Shown here: positions 50,701 through 63,244 of the stretch, piece by piece
Layout: the number at the start of each line of letters is the position of its first letter
Position numbering within the stretch: the first letter of the stretch is position 1
Made by a program: the position numbers and the translations under genes
The notes under the pieces: generated by a model
Databases searched by the model: none
Told to the model about the DNA's origin: nothing
Seen by the model: only the letters and a program-made list of their open reading frames with translations
Assembly: GCA_033026295.1 (NCBI GenBank)
Contig: CM065179.1
Location: 310,001 to 374,000, forward strand
From: Channa striata
Taxonomy: Eukaryota; Chordata; Actinopteri; Anabantiformes; Channidae
DNA: 64,000 nt
Direction of reading: 5' to 3'

Positions 50701-52561
50701 GTTATTGCAAATACTGCAATTATTGCCCTGCCGTCGCTCCCAGTATGCCTAATCAATCCAGCATGGCCCTGGTTTCAGTGCGCCTGTGGCCCCCACGCCT
50801 CCATAAATTTGCTAACAGCTTTCCTAAATACGTGACAAAATAGCATTAAAGTTTACAAGCTGGGCGTCTGTCTGCAACCTACTTTTTACCAGGGGAGAAG
50901 TTACTCCTCCACCTGCAGTGGAGAGTGAAGGAGGTGGGAACGGGAAAACCTTGTTTCTGAATAACCAAAACTGGGCTCTAGCAGTTGTTCACACACACCT
51001 GCTCCTGATTCTCCAATTTGTAAGTCCTGTAGTGGCCACAAGGGACTAGAGGAACAGTAAACGGCGTGATAGCATCTCATATGAGATCATTGTGGCTGGA
51101 AACACATTCTGAGCCCTGAGACTGAGCCCATAGATGCACACACAACCACTCCCAGCCACAAAGGCAAGAAGAGGAAAGCCGGCGTTGTTCTGAGTCTGAG
51201 GTACGGACAAGGCTCGGTGGAAAGTTTGTGATCCTGATCTGCACTTAGGGGCCGGTTCACGGTGTAAACTGAGTCAACTTCCAGCAGTTCTGATCCTAGT
51301 TCCAGCCTGAGGGTCAGTGTTCTAGTCTATGTGGGTCAGAGTTCAACCTCATGAGGAAGTCTGGAAAGTCAGCTCACGGAGTTTGCTTGTATTGAGATCG
51401 AGGTGTACGTGTTGCCTCCCTGCCGTCTGCCCGTCTCCTGCTTTCTCACTTAAACCGTGTAGGAAGGACTGGATGACTCTCCTCACTTCCTTTTCTTCCT
51501 TTTTGTCTACAAACAACCAAACAACAGCCCGTCTGTTTATCTGGTCACCGATTCCAGTTTCCCATGGCATTATCTCTTCACAGATTTCATGGAAAAATAT
51601 TTCAACTCCCACACAAACTGTCTATCTCCCAACTGATATGAGACTCACTTTTATTGCCAATGACAATACACTATCACAGAGAAAAAAAAACATATGAAAA
51701 TTTGCTTTTTGTCGGTTTATTTGCTACAGCATTTTTCCTGATGGAAGATTAAAAACTTGAAATTCTTATTTCTTTGATTTAAGGTCACTGATTTAAATAG
51801 ACTGAAAAAGTGACATTTGATTTTCATTTTGTTCACTTGAATGTATAAAAAAAAGTCTAAAAGCCCCCAAATTTGGATTTGGAACAATTTTGGAGGGAAA
51901 AATTACAAATCTTCATGAAAGGAGCTGGAAACTTTTGATATTTCCTTTAAGTATTGTAAATAATGTTATATTTATCGAGCCACCTAGTTGTTCCACCACT
52001 GGTAAACTTTACCAGTTAATTTCCTGTTCTCTCCATTGTCCTTCCCTCCCCTTCGACATTGTTTTCCTCCCACTGCTCATAACTCCATCTTGCAGCAAAT
52101 TCGTCTCTTTCTAGGAAGCATTTTCTGTGACATTACATACTGCTGGCAGTTTGTGGTCTGTGCTTAGAGATATGTAAATAAATCTGAACAGTCACTTTCT
52201 GCTGACACGTCAGGATGTGCCTTCATGATACTGACTCACAGAGCAGTAAATCAAGCCTCACAAACCTAAGCAACTATTTTATACACCCCTGGAATCTGTT
52301 TTAGCAGCCATATGCTGCATATTCATAATCCAACTATGACCCATTAGCATGTAGCTGCCATCAGTGATGTGGTGTGTGTCTGTGTGTGTGTCTTTGTGTG
52401 TGTTCCTCTCCCCCCGTTAACCCCGAAAATGGTAACACACCCACAGCAAATAGGATTCCTTTGAGAAATGTGTTTCTCATGTTCTCACGGTGTAAAAATT
52501 ACACTATCGCCAAGCTCCAAGAATCAGCAGCTCGGTCCACATTACATGGAACTTGGCCCAC
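47759..52561. other. unique intronic sequence
   Basis: No gene was recognised. Minor repeats are AGTGTAAGAT twice at 47800-47820 and (TTTG)n at 48808-48826. The 115-aa and 122-aa ORFs show no known motifs. Confidence 0.6.
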
Positions 52562-52590
52562 TGTGTGTGTGTGTGTGTGCGTGCGTGTGC
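52562..52590 (+). repeat. (TG)n microsatellite
   Basis: TG run ending in GCGTGCGTGTGC. Confidence 0.88.
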
Positions 52591-54640
52591 ACATACATTT
52601 GAATAAATGGTGAATGACAGTCTTTATGGGACCTGTTCTCCTCCTCTGCTGAAAACCATGGAGAGATTGTTTACTGAGGACTAACTGTTCATTCATCAGA
52701 GGTCACAGTCAAGGTCAAGCATGTGTTTGCAAGTTTGTGAACTTCCCCGTGCCTGTGGCTATGTTTAGATGTTCAAACATGCAGATAATATCGAAGCAGC
52801 GGGCGCAGACTAGATCGATGGCTTGTATATAAGTTGGACGTGGGGGGCGTAAAAGATGACATTTGCGGTGTCAGGACATCTGTCTGTGTTTAATCATCTC
52901 TGGTGATCATCAAATGAAGATGTTGTCGAAACTCTCTTTACCAACGTGTTGCACCACAGTCAGCTCTCGTAGCTTTTCTTCTGTCTGTTACACATGCTGA
53001 TAAATCATTAGGAGACAGTATTTCACAAGTCAGCATTGTTTTGTGCTCTTTAGACTATAACCACTCTTACTTTGTCTGTTTCATTTATCTAGTGATTTGT
53101 AATAGACGTATCTCAAACTGGTTCAGTTATGTCTTTAACAGATCCGCAGATCAGACTGTCGCAGTCGGGACAACATTTCTGACTTGCTGTGTAAACAATG
53201 AACAATTGTTGCAGTCCAATACTGACAGGAAGAGGGATTTTCAGCTGTTGACAGAACTTCCAAGGAGTGCACACTTTCTGTTTCTTCAAATAATCCCCTA
53301 AACAAATATGTCTGCTGTACATGGTGGAATATCTGTCTGAAAAACCTTCCTTCCAGCTAAACAAAATGTAGTTTTCTGGATTTTATTTGTTTTTTATGAT
53401 CACTTGAGAGCTCCGTGCACCCACACACATTTTTGATTCTTCTGGCCAATCCAAAGTGGCAGTTTACTGCAAAGGGAGAATCATACGGTATTTAAGAATA
53501 AGCACCTTTCACCTTCTCTCAAAAATCTAAATCAGGATATGCCGCACAATTTTGAAACTAATTTGACGTGAAAACGTGTAAACTCGCATCAGTAATAAAC
53601 TTATTGGTGAAATAGGAGACTTTGTGCATCCAGTTGTTTCTTAAGTCATCTTTAAAATAGGGGAGAAAAAACAGCCAAAGCATCATGAGCCCCGTCAAAG
53701 AAAGTTACTGCTGTCTTTTGCTTTGTGTGTGTTTTGAACCATAGTTCGTGGGTTGCACGTTTTGCAGATATTATTAATGAGATGTTAACTGTTATTCGAG
53801 TAGTATTACAGGTAGTGGGAAGCGAGCTGTGTTTGTGTCTGGGAGAGACAACCTGCTTCTGTCTGTATGCTAAGCTAAGATAATAAGCTCCTAACACCAG
53901 CTCCACATGTGAAACATACAGAAATGAGGGTGTATTATTTTTCACAAAGCACATAAACACATTTCACATATTTTTTCTCCTGTATTAAATATGATTTGAA
54001 GGCATGCAAGCACATCTGTAGTATTTTTGCATTTCATATCAACTGAAGCACTAAACATACAACAAAACAGAAAATTCCTGTAAAATTGATCTGATTCATC
54101 TGCTCTTTACAAATGTCTAGATCATTTTCAGAAATGACGTGTAACAGCAGTCACCCTCAAGATCTGTAGATCACATTATACTCCTTGCCTAAGAGAGTAA
54201 AACCTCCAAATGACGGGAGTCTTGCTTCTTTTAGTCAGCTTGGACACAGGCTTGATTTAAAACACTTTGGGGAGCCACACAAAGCAACACTGTGCGAATA
54301 AAATGTTTTGGACTCACTATGATTGACTGAAATGTCCCTCATCTGTCAGACCTTATGACTTCCTCAGGGTAACAGGCTGTTGTTTGTAGTGGAGCATCCT
54401 CTGAGGCCGACCGCTGCAGCTCTGCCAGCTGAATATGCTCAGAGTAAAATGGACATGGAGCGATGTACAATCATATCTGCGTCATCCCCGACCATGTTAC
54501 AGCAGCGTGTGCATGTGTCTCTGTGTCCGTTTGGGGGTGAAGTCAGACTGTAAATATAGCCTCATCTGTCTTCAAGTCGACGTCCAGACAGTCTGTGTCT
54601 GACAGGGGAAAAATGCTGTAGTCTCTGACTTTTTTGGTCA
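52591..54640. other. unique intronic sequence
   Basis: Nothing recognised. ORFs up to 102 aa lack motifs. Confidence 0.6.
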
Positions 54641-54736
54641 AAAAGCAAAGCAGGAGAGAAGAGAGGGAAGGAGGGGTTGGGGGGGACAAGGAGGAGGTGG
54701 AGAATGGAGAGTGTGTGGATGAAAGGGAGGGGGTTA
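54641..54736 (+). repeat. polypurine-rich tract
   Basis: A G/A-dominated run including GAGGGGTTGGGGGGGACAAG; a possible G-quadruplex or triplex former. Confidence 0.7.
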
Positions 54737-54964
54737 ATAATTTCAGTCTTCTCTAAAAATAGTGGCCTCGGTTAAAAAAACAACAACAACAAAAAAAGAG
54801 CTGTTGAAAAAAAAATCACAGCTCCATAGAATCCATTTAGATGATGTGTGCTCCCTGAGGTGGAGCCTGGGAAAGTTAGCTCTGTGTGTGTGTGTGTAAG
54901 TAAATGTTGCTAAATTGAAAGATTGGGGCTTGGATTTACACAAAAAATGGTTGGGTAGCCGTCT

Positions 54965-55062
54965 TGTTTGGGCTGATATGGCCTGGTCTGCACAGGCTTG
55001 GCCTTGTTTGGCCTGGTCTGGTCTAACCAAGTTTGGTTGATGCTGGTATGGTCTGGTAAAGA
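54965..55062 (+). repeat. degenerate minisatellite, about 30-bp unit
   Basis: TGGCCTGGTCTG at 54979 recurs 30 bp later at 55009, with further diverged copies (TATGGTCTGGTAAAG) after it. Confidence 0.5.
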
Positions 55063-56639
55063 CCGGTCAGAGTCGTGCTTCTGCCAAATCCACTCCAGCT
55101 TTCACTCCTTCCCTTTCACTGACTCACCAGGACACCATCAGGGATTGTGGGATTGAGGCAAACGCTTAAATATAAAAAGCTTATATGAGCAGAGGGATGG
55201 TGGTCAAACACAAGTGAGCAGAGTCACAGAAAATATGTTGGACAGGAAAAGTCATTTGTTGTGAACTCCTCTCCTTGAGAACTCGTGGAATGTTAGCCCA
55301 CCAGTCTCCATTTCAGCTTTCCAACTCGATATCTGCTCTCTTTGGGAGAAAGGGTGTAGGCCTTCACTGTGCCGAACTGACATTCAATTGTTATTTCTAC
55401 CAGCTGCTTTATCTGTGCTGTTTTATAATGGGTGGCAGGACTTAGTCACTGAACCTCAGACTGAATGTCTCTGCAGCCCCAGTTTGAGAAAAATGTGACT
55501 TTTTGTGTTATTGCGTTGTTAGGGGTGATTATCCAGGCCAGTGTGTAATCTGATGTCAAAGGAAATACAGCTTCATGCTACATATTTGCATAAAATAGGC
55601 CTAAATCAGAAATTGCATCAGAAGAACTGGAGCACATAATGTATTGTTAATTCACTGGATATTTTGTTTCTCAAATATTCCTGGCAACATATCATCAGTT
55701 TCTTAAAGCGCTTCAAAGATTTGAAAAATTCATAGATATTGACTAAATGTTTACATGTCAGATTCTGTCTTTGAATTATGAATTTTCCCTTTAATAATCC
55801 GGTATATTAAACTATGCACTTATATTTGTTAAAATCTCTGTGCTTTATTGGCTACAAAGTTCCCCAGTGGTATGTGTAATATGATCCCAACACCAAGGAA
55901 AATGTTTTTCTGCTTAGGACTAATTTGTTTATTTATTTTTTTGAATGGAAAAGGTGGTAAGTAAAGAACTTATATGCTTGTGTCTGCAATTTCATTGAAA
56001 ATTTCAAGATGCATTGCAGATTTTGTTTGAAATTTTAAGTTATTTTGGCGTCAATCCAAAAACAGTCCCTGAAATCCTATGGGAATGGATCATTCTTCAT
56101 CATTACTCCACAAACACTGAGGTTCGATCAAAAGCCACTCAAAGATCTCCGGCCTCCACCGCCTTTTCTGCTGTGTCAAAATGTTTGTACCGACACAGAT
56201 TGAGTGTCAGTGTTGTGCTGGCAGCGCTGTGCAGATGTTATGCGATCCACTGTTTAGAGAAGCAGGGACGTTGAGATGCCACTTTGAATAGAGACAGTCA
56301 GAGCCCCAAGGGCAGCTGTACGGGGTGTGTGAAAAGGTGTGTGTTTTACAGCCAGGACGCTCAAAGAACAAAGGATCCTTTGAGTGCAGAGTTTCAGTGG
56401 AAGCTGTCAGACATGCCCTTTCTTCTCTGCGCCGGTGTTTAGGATTATCCAGCACTGTGATGGAATGCAGTTTACCTCACAAAGAGACACAGGCAGCTTT
56501 CTGTCAGGCACTCATATGTAGCTTCAGTCGTGCTCTGCTTATTCAGGTGACAAACAAATCCACGTCCACGTGTGAAGGTGTTGGTCCTGCCGGCAGCTCA
56601 CAGCCTGGTCGGCCCAAAGTTATGCTAGAGTGCAAACGC
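55063..56639. other. unique intronic sequence
   Basis: AT-rich to mixed DNA, no recognisable gene. The 106-aa ORF at 56325 has no known domain. Confidence 0.6.
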
Positions 56640-57130
56640 TCATAACAGTATCATGTAAACACGGTTGTTTATTCGCAACATATGAACAAAGGCTAATTAA
56701 ATAAACAGCCTTTAACTTAATCAGACAGAGGTTAAGGTGACAATAGCTAATAAATACCAGCTGATTACATCCATCTGTCTGTTATACGCTGTTGTTCAGT
56801 CGCTATTGTCAGTCGACACACTCAGATTGTTAGTGCTTAACTTTTTTGGAATGGCCTTTGTCTGTTGGGGACCTATGTCTCCCTCTGAAGATGGTTTTAA
56901 AGTAAATTGATCTGACCGTTGGCTGTCACCCATTGCCAAGCTGCTGGTAACTGTCTGTGGCCGATCACTAGTCAGATCCAAGACTGCAGCTGATTCGAAT
57001 TCTTGACTCAGAAGAAGAGCTATAGAAAGGTATTTACATCACATCTACTTACGTTTGTAGTTGTCCATAATGAGGATTCATGTGATTGACAGCCTTTGTC
57101 TTCTGAAACATTTGAAAGTTTGCGTAGAAA
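56640..57130. promoter_or_regulatory. candidate enhancer: forkhead, homeodomain and SOX-like sites
   Basis: The block holds TTGTTTATT and AATAAACA (forkhead-like), GGCTAATTAAA (homeodomain), and an inverted pair GACAATAGC / GCTATTGTC about 60 bp apart (SOX-like). A perfect TGATTGACAG (PBX/MEIS-type) at 57083-57092 is followed at once by CCTTTGTC (SOX/TCF-like). There are no repeats and no ORF of note. Function is inferred only. Confidence 0.3.
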
Positions 57131-57487
57131 AACGTGGAGGAAGTAACCTCTGAAATGTTGTGTTGCAAGTTAAGGCATGTACAATTAGAAACAAGGTGAA
57201 TTTGATACTAAATATAGTCGTATGTAAACGTCCACAGTAGTGAGAGGTTATCTGGCCTCAGACTGGTATCAGTGGTGGGCCCTACGTCATTCTGGGGTAG
57301 TAATTTCAATACTATTTGCTTAATCTCAGTACGAGATGGCTGCAGATGATTGCCTACGTATCCAGGAAGTAGCGGCCTTGATGGATGTGGGTCCTAAAAG
57401 ACCAGCTGATAACACAAATTTGTGACGTACATGAACACAGAGCAGAACTGCGACTTTGGCCTTGCTCTGCTTGTTAATGCACTTGTA

Positions 57488-57491
<4 letters not shown>

Positions 57492-57534
<43 letters not shown>
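57492..57534 (+). repeat. (TG)n microsatellite
   Basis: About 43 bp of uninterrupted TG. Confidence 0.96.
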
Positions 57535-57536
<2 letters not shown>

Positions 57537-58008
57537 AGTCATGTGAATGTCTTATTATACCGTGGTAAGTGCAGCTCATTTATCAGCGGTATGGGATGGA
57601 CTGGGCTCTGTGGAGCTGCATCTGCTCCAGTCCAAGGCTTTGCCTCTGGCCCATGCCATAATAAGACTTATCTTCTTATTTTTCAAGCTTGAACATTCTT
57701 GTCTGGCAGCTGTGCAGTGTGTTGTGGAACCGAGCTGAGAACCTCTTAAGCTAGAAATGATCTGGAAAAGCCAGCTTCTCCAAAGCTCTGTGTGCCTCCA
57801 TCAGCACCAGTGTTCTCTGATTTAGTTTCTAGGTGACTGGAAATTACAGGCAGCCGATCAGTTTATACCGGTGCAGTTTGTTTGGAACTTGTTTGTTCAG
57901 AAATTTGATTGAATTTCTGCTTAAATGCATTGTTGGTTTAGTATAAAAGTGTCTCTGAGGCAGCGAGTGTGTACGGTTGTGCATTTGCCCACATATGGAT
58001 ACCTGGGG

Positions 58009-58040
<32 letters not shown>
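58009..58040 (+). repeat. compound (GT)n(GA)n microsatellite
   Basis: A GT run followed directly by GAGAGAGAGAGA. Confidence 0.92.
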
Positions 58041-61000
58041 AACCCCGAGGTTAATGGCATTAGCAGGCTGCGACTGGGGCTGATGGCTTTCAGAGGCCAT
58101 AATAACTGCTTCATGAAGTGTTTACTGTGAGCCATTCCACATGTCAGCTACAGTCAAGCAGCCAGAGACGGAGAAGCGTGGGGCCGTCGCAGCCTGAGAT
58201 GCTGGGTGGGGAGGTGACGTGGAGAATGGAGGGGTCAGCTGGCTACGGAGGAGGGAGCTTCAAATAAGTCATCACTTAAGATGTGGCTTGGAGTTTTCTT
58301 CTGCAAATTCAGCTTCTGCTGGGCAGGAAACAGAACTAGGTTCTGACGCGGCACGTCATCCACCTTACCAAAGTGTCTTTAAGCAACGCACTTGATGCCC
58401 AGTCTGAAATAGCATTTCAAAGGATGGATTTTATTTGCAGGGATGGATAGTGACGAACCTATTCATTGCCACTAATGCACATTAATGACGGCACGTGTGG
58501 TGGTGGTCTAACAGGACCCAGAGTAACCTTCTTCTTTTTGCAGTAGTGAGCGTGCACTGTGTGACCTATACCGGTGGAATCTGAGTCAGCAGGCTGCTTT
58601 TGGTTTGTACCAGGGATTTTCCCGCAGTCTACAGTAGTGACTTTGGTTGCGCTCTATCTGTGCTCTATCTGCCAGGGCCATATGGAAAGAATTAAATATA
58701 ATACACTTTCAGAAAAAAATGAAGTGGCAGCCACTACAGCCAAATGCTGAAGCTGTGAAAACACTACTGTATTAAAGGGCCCTCACATTTCTTTAAGAAT
58801 TACTGCTGAATTGGTTGGGTAATTTATTAGTCATTTATTAGTAATTAGCAGTTTTTCCCCCACGTTTTATAAATGCGAATAATCATTATTTTTTTCTGTT
58901 TCTAATACTGTCCATGTTTCCGTAGGTTCCCTTCATTGTCCACTTTTATCAGCCTGTTGCTGTTTGTTTTCTGAAGTCCATATTCTAAATGTTTTAAACA
59001 TAGTTTAAGTACTTATAGTTTGGTTCTGCCTTTCAACATCTTGGGACCGTGTTTGAATTAACATTTTACATTAATGACCCGCTTTGCGCGTCACTCAGTA
59101 ACCTCCGTTTTTTAAGTTTGTTTTGTCTATTTGGCACTTTTGCCATCAGTATATCAAATCTTTGAGCATCTATTGTACATATTGATGCAACTCAATATGC
59201 TTCTCAGGAGTGAAAGTTAAAGGAAGGTGTACAATAAAAAACACAAGAGAATTGAAAATGAAATTTAATATAACCATAAATACACAAAATAGATTAAAGT
59301 TTTAGGTAGACCTTGCTCTAAGACGTCAGCATTACACAATTACATAATGCAGCCAGAAAGAAAATACATGCTGACTGATAAGGTACACAAATCATTTTTT
59401 AGGAGAGATGGAATCATTCATCACAGAGTTTACACTGGTCCTGAGACTGAGATACATTTAATTTCCCTCTGCTGCTTTTTCCAAGCATCTAAACCCAAGT
59501 AAAACTACATTATAACTGTGACTTTACGTAAGTCAAGGCGGATGGAATGTAGTAGTTAAAAACCTCTGTTAGCATCACAGGTTACTGCATGTAGTAAATT
59601 GTCAAGTTGGCAGTTCCCATCACAAACCTACAACACCAGAGACACTGTGCGTGTCTCAGAGACGCTACACTATGACACACTATAGAGTGTGTAGGAAGGC
59701 TGGTCGACAGGTTTGTCCTGTAGTGTGTCAGAATGCAGTTCACGTTAAGGGGGTTGGGGTGGTGTCTGGGGTCTTCAGCTCAGTTGTAAGCTGGAGCGCA
59801 CGATGGGGGTCGTCGTGTGAAGGGCCGAACCTCAGAGCTGTTCATCACAAAGCTAACGAAGCAGAGCGGTCCTGTAAGAGGTGGGGAGGGGGAGGGGCCG
59901 GTGTAAAGTCATTAAATGTGGGAAAACCCGCAGCTAAAACCCAGCAGAAGAATAAACCACTGTATCCCATGATTTGACTGAGCTTTAGACCTACTGCAAT
60001 GAGTAAAAAAAAAATTCACATGATTTTATTTATTACATTCCCTGGTTAAAAATCAGCCGAGGCCATATCACTCAGCTCCTGTCGTAAACATTTTCTCTGG
60101 CTACGAGAGAAGCTGAGCTGCATTTCCAGCTCCCATCATCACAGCTATCCAGTTTACTATGCGTTCTACATTTGTCAGTGTGCTCTGCCGAGGAGCGGAC
60201 TTCATTACAAGTTTGAATAATCAGCCAGTCACGTGATCAAAACAGTGTTAGTGTCAGTGTCAAGCTTCCAGTGATAATTAATTCAATTTTTTTTTCCAAC
60301 TCGTTCTGTAACATACAGGATAGGTGCAGCTCTTAATTATTTATATTACTGGTAAATTTATTTATTTAATTTTTTTTGTTAACTGCTTAGTGTGTAAAAT
60401 GGCCTACAAAATAGTAAATATAACTGTTTATGAAATGTTCTGAATGATTTAGCTCTGTGAATCGCACTTGATTTTGTGTTTACTCCAGTGTGTGTTTACT
60501 CCTGGTGAACACTCTGGACCTGATTCAACTGTGCTTAACCATGTAGTTTTATTACTGCACTTGTCATTTTCTATGTTTGGATGCAATGTGACAGATGGAC
60601 ACAATTTAGTAAATCAAATTTCTGTAAGTGAACAGAAAATGTGGAAAAACCGATTGTAGTGGAGCTCTGGATGTAGGAAACACAAACGCGCATCAGTTTT
60701 TGTTCCGCCGTCAGTCATACGTGGAGGTGTCGTTATTGGCTTGAGTAACAGTGTGAGAATCTGGTTTGTACATCAGGGGCCAGAGGGTTAGGGGTCAGAG
60801 GTCAGGCTCAGGGGAACCATCAGCATGGAGCAGTCAGGTGACCCTGAGTGATCCTCTGATAGAGCAGCGTCTGCTCCCCGAGAAGAAGCATTGGGATGCA
60901 CATAACACAAACAGAACCCAAGAAAATCATTAAATGTGTTTTCCTCATTTTGTGCAAAAACCAACACACAGACACACACATACAGGCTACATGTATAACT

Positions 61001-61756
61001 ACATATGGGCATGAAGAGCTGTATCAATGTTCCAGATCCCAAGAAATGGTTTTCTTTAGCTTGCAGCCTCCTCTCTGACTCTTACATCTTGCTTCATAAA
61101 AAGAGTTAAATTCAGTTCATGCTGTCACAGCCTTTATTCCACTATGTTGCAGACATTTCTGTGAGGCAAAAATCTGAACTTGCACACCACACAGCAGACT
61201 TCTCTGAGATTCATCACAGAGGTTCGGCCTTTTTGTTCAAGCTCCCTATCAGGTATACCCACGATGCCATTTTAGAAATCATCTGGGATCTGAATATTTA
61301 CTCATATAGTTTTGTTTCATGTAATGTAATAAACATGAGAGCCTCTAGGGGCTGCTGCTCTAAAATTCTATTCTGTGTGTCTGAAAACCAGTGAGTGCTA
61401 GAGGGAACATCAGATCTGCTAAAAGCTTCTGCTCTGTCCAACTTGAACACATAAAACATCCTAATGTGGCTGGATGGAAAAAATACACACACACTGCATT
61501 CAATACAAATCCAAGTACAGCAAATAAAGTGTGCTGATGTGCTCCTCAGAGAGCAAGACAGGCAAAGTGTTTAAGTCATCTCAGTAGAGAGAAGAAGCCA
61601 AAACTCTTCCCCCTTCTTACTGTCCTGTTTGGATTACAGCTCCGCTCTGCTCTACGTGAATCCCTTTTTAAACTGTGCGTGGCTGGACTCACACTTGTGA
61701 CGCCAATGTCAGAATGTTGTTTCTTTGCCTTGCAGAGTTTTAACTTGCATTTTTAG
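58041..61756. other. unique intronic sequence
   Basis: No gene was recognised. 58660-59560 is AT-rich. The 108-aa ORF at 59651-59977 has no known motif. Confidence 0.6.
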
Positions 61757-62146
61757 AGGCTGAGATGTTTCCGTGATTTCCGCTCCAGGATCAGGTCTGT
61801 TTTTAAAGCTGTCCCACCTTAGGACCTGAAGGCCGCGGCCGTCCAGTGTTATTTTTTTGGTACAGACATTTCTACGGACTGTGAAAGTTTTAACGTTACG
61901 AACAGTAGATGAGGAAATTCCCAAATTCTCTGCAGCATCACATTGAATTTTGATAAAACTACTTCCTGGGGAAAATAAAAGTATGTGCAGAGACTCGAAG
62001 GAAAGTTTCTCTGAACTGCCTTTACAATTTGAAGACATGGATGTACAATCACGATTTGACATGACACAAATACTTTGCAAACTAATCCCTAGTCTGTCCC
62101 AGAAAGAGTCATAGAATATGATAGGATGTAAAGTCAAGAAACACAA
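61757..62146 (-). pseudogene. Tc1/mariner-like transposase N-terminal remnant (probable)
   Basis: A 145-aa minus-strand frame contains LGISSSTVRNVKTF, which looks like the recognition helix of a Tc1-type helix-turn-helix, and ITLDGRGLQVLRWDSFKNR leading to EITETSQ. The latter fits the LDxRxLRxLRxxxxKNR...ITxWxQ second DNA-binding helix region of a fish Tc1-like transposase family, at the expected spacing. Similarity fades after SQ and before residue 65. No DDE catalytic domain or terminal repeats were found nearby, so it is a dead fragment. Confidence 0.45.
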
Positions 62147-62902
62147 TAAATTAATCAGACACTTCTCCTACAACGTTTTTACAACCCGCTTCAGCCTGCT
62201 CGGTCCCCCTTCCGTCTTCCTCTGTAATTTAATTTTCATTAGTCCCTGTGCTCAAGTGAGTGTCTGTCTGTCTGTGTCTGTCCCCGGTGAATCCCGTCTA
62301 ATCAGGCTGGACCTGCCAAGGGTCAGCAGCTCCGACCTGCTGGCTCCAGTTCACCATAAATAATATGGAACCACGCACACACGCCCCCGTCGGCTGTTTA
62401 ATATAGTGGTGGATCCACTAAGGAGCCCAGACTATCAGCTTTCACTGGAGTACATGGACCCATAATAATACTGCCTACACACCATTTGCAAGTACAAATG
62501 GTGAACATGAGTGAGAAGTGCCGTTTTACTGTATTTCTCAAAGTTCATCATCTGTTGAGCTTCACAATGAACTTGTGTTACAGTGTTGTTTTTAGCTGCT
62601 GAACCATGTCAGTTTTCTGTGAATCTGTTTTGTGTCCACGAGCGTGCACGGCCACATGTGTGGCTTTTCGTGTGCCAGCAGCATAGTGGGCCTGTGGGAG
62701 TGCTCAGTCCTCCTTTCCCACGGTATTCGTCCCAGGGGTCCTTGTCGTGACGTCAGGACAGAGGTACAGGCGAGTGCCCCGTTCAGAGGTCACAGGTTCA
62801 CTTCCTGTCTGTCAAGATTGACTTGGGCAGTGACCAGTGTGGAGCCCCTACGCTGCCTTTGTGATCTCCCAGTGGTTTAACGTCTGTCTCCGTCTCTTTC
62901 AG
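62147..62902. other. intronic sequence before the gmds exon
   Basis: Unique sequence with a CTGTCTGTCTGTG run at 62263-62277. It ends in a pyrimidine tract and CTCTTTCAG. Confidence 0.7.
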
Positions 62903-63021
62903 GCGATGTGGCTGATGCTGCAACAGGAGGAGCCTGAGGATTTCATCATAGCGACAGGGGAGGTGCACAGTGTGAGGGAGTTTGTGGAGAAGGCCTTCAA
63001 ACATGTTGGGAAAACGATTGT
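62903..63021 (+). CDS. gmds: gmds exon (GDP-mannose 4,6-dehydratase), internal
   Basis: The exon starts in phase 0 and encodes AMWLMLQQEEPEDFIIATGE followed by VHSVREFVEKAFKHVGKTIV. It continues the RDWGHAKDYVE end of the previous exon exactly as in other gmds proteins (about residues 258-297 of 372 in human). PEDF(I/V)IATG and SVREFVE are family-conserved. The acceptor is CTCTTTCAG ending at 62902. The preferred donor is GTGAGT at 63022, which leaves a phase 2 junction inside the Val codon; a GT two bases upstream (63020) is weaker. The 119-bp exon has no internal stop. About 75 C-terminal residues remain to be encoded to the right of the window. Confidence 0.97.
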
Positions 63022-63244
63022 GTGAGTGCACAGACATGAACACACACAAAAGCCCCATTTCAGACACGCATTCCCATAAAAGTTCAGTCAGTTTCCCTGT
63101 CGGTCTCATGCAGGTCAGAGAGACTACTGTGGCATTTTTGTACGCTTTCCCGTAAGGCTTAAGTCATCTCGACAAAGGATAGGTCAAGTATAATACTGGG
63201 AGGTGATATGTGCATTTTGTTCTGCCTTCTAGAGAGCATGTGAA

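Larger units (their letters stand above)
9611..62902 (+). other. gmds giant intron (53.3 kb)
   Basis: It opens with GTAAAG and closes with CTCTTTCAG, and the exons on both sides read in frame (DYVE then AMWLM). Within it I find transposon remnants, SINEs, simple repeats and unique non-coding DNA, but no other gene I can defend. The larger ORFs are explained by repeats (poly-VC/TH from TG/CA runs, poly-YI from TA) or by decayed LINE and Tc1 sequence. GMDS introns are also very large in mammals. Confidence 0.9.

Noticed and set aside
56116..56135. GAGGTTCGATCAAAAGCC as a tRNA T-arm
   Set aside because: No matching acceptor or anticodon stems nearby.
59651..59977. 108-aa plus ORF
   Set aside because: No motif, and composition shifts to a G-rich run at the end.
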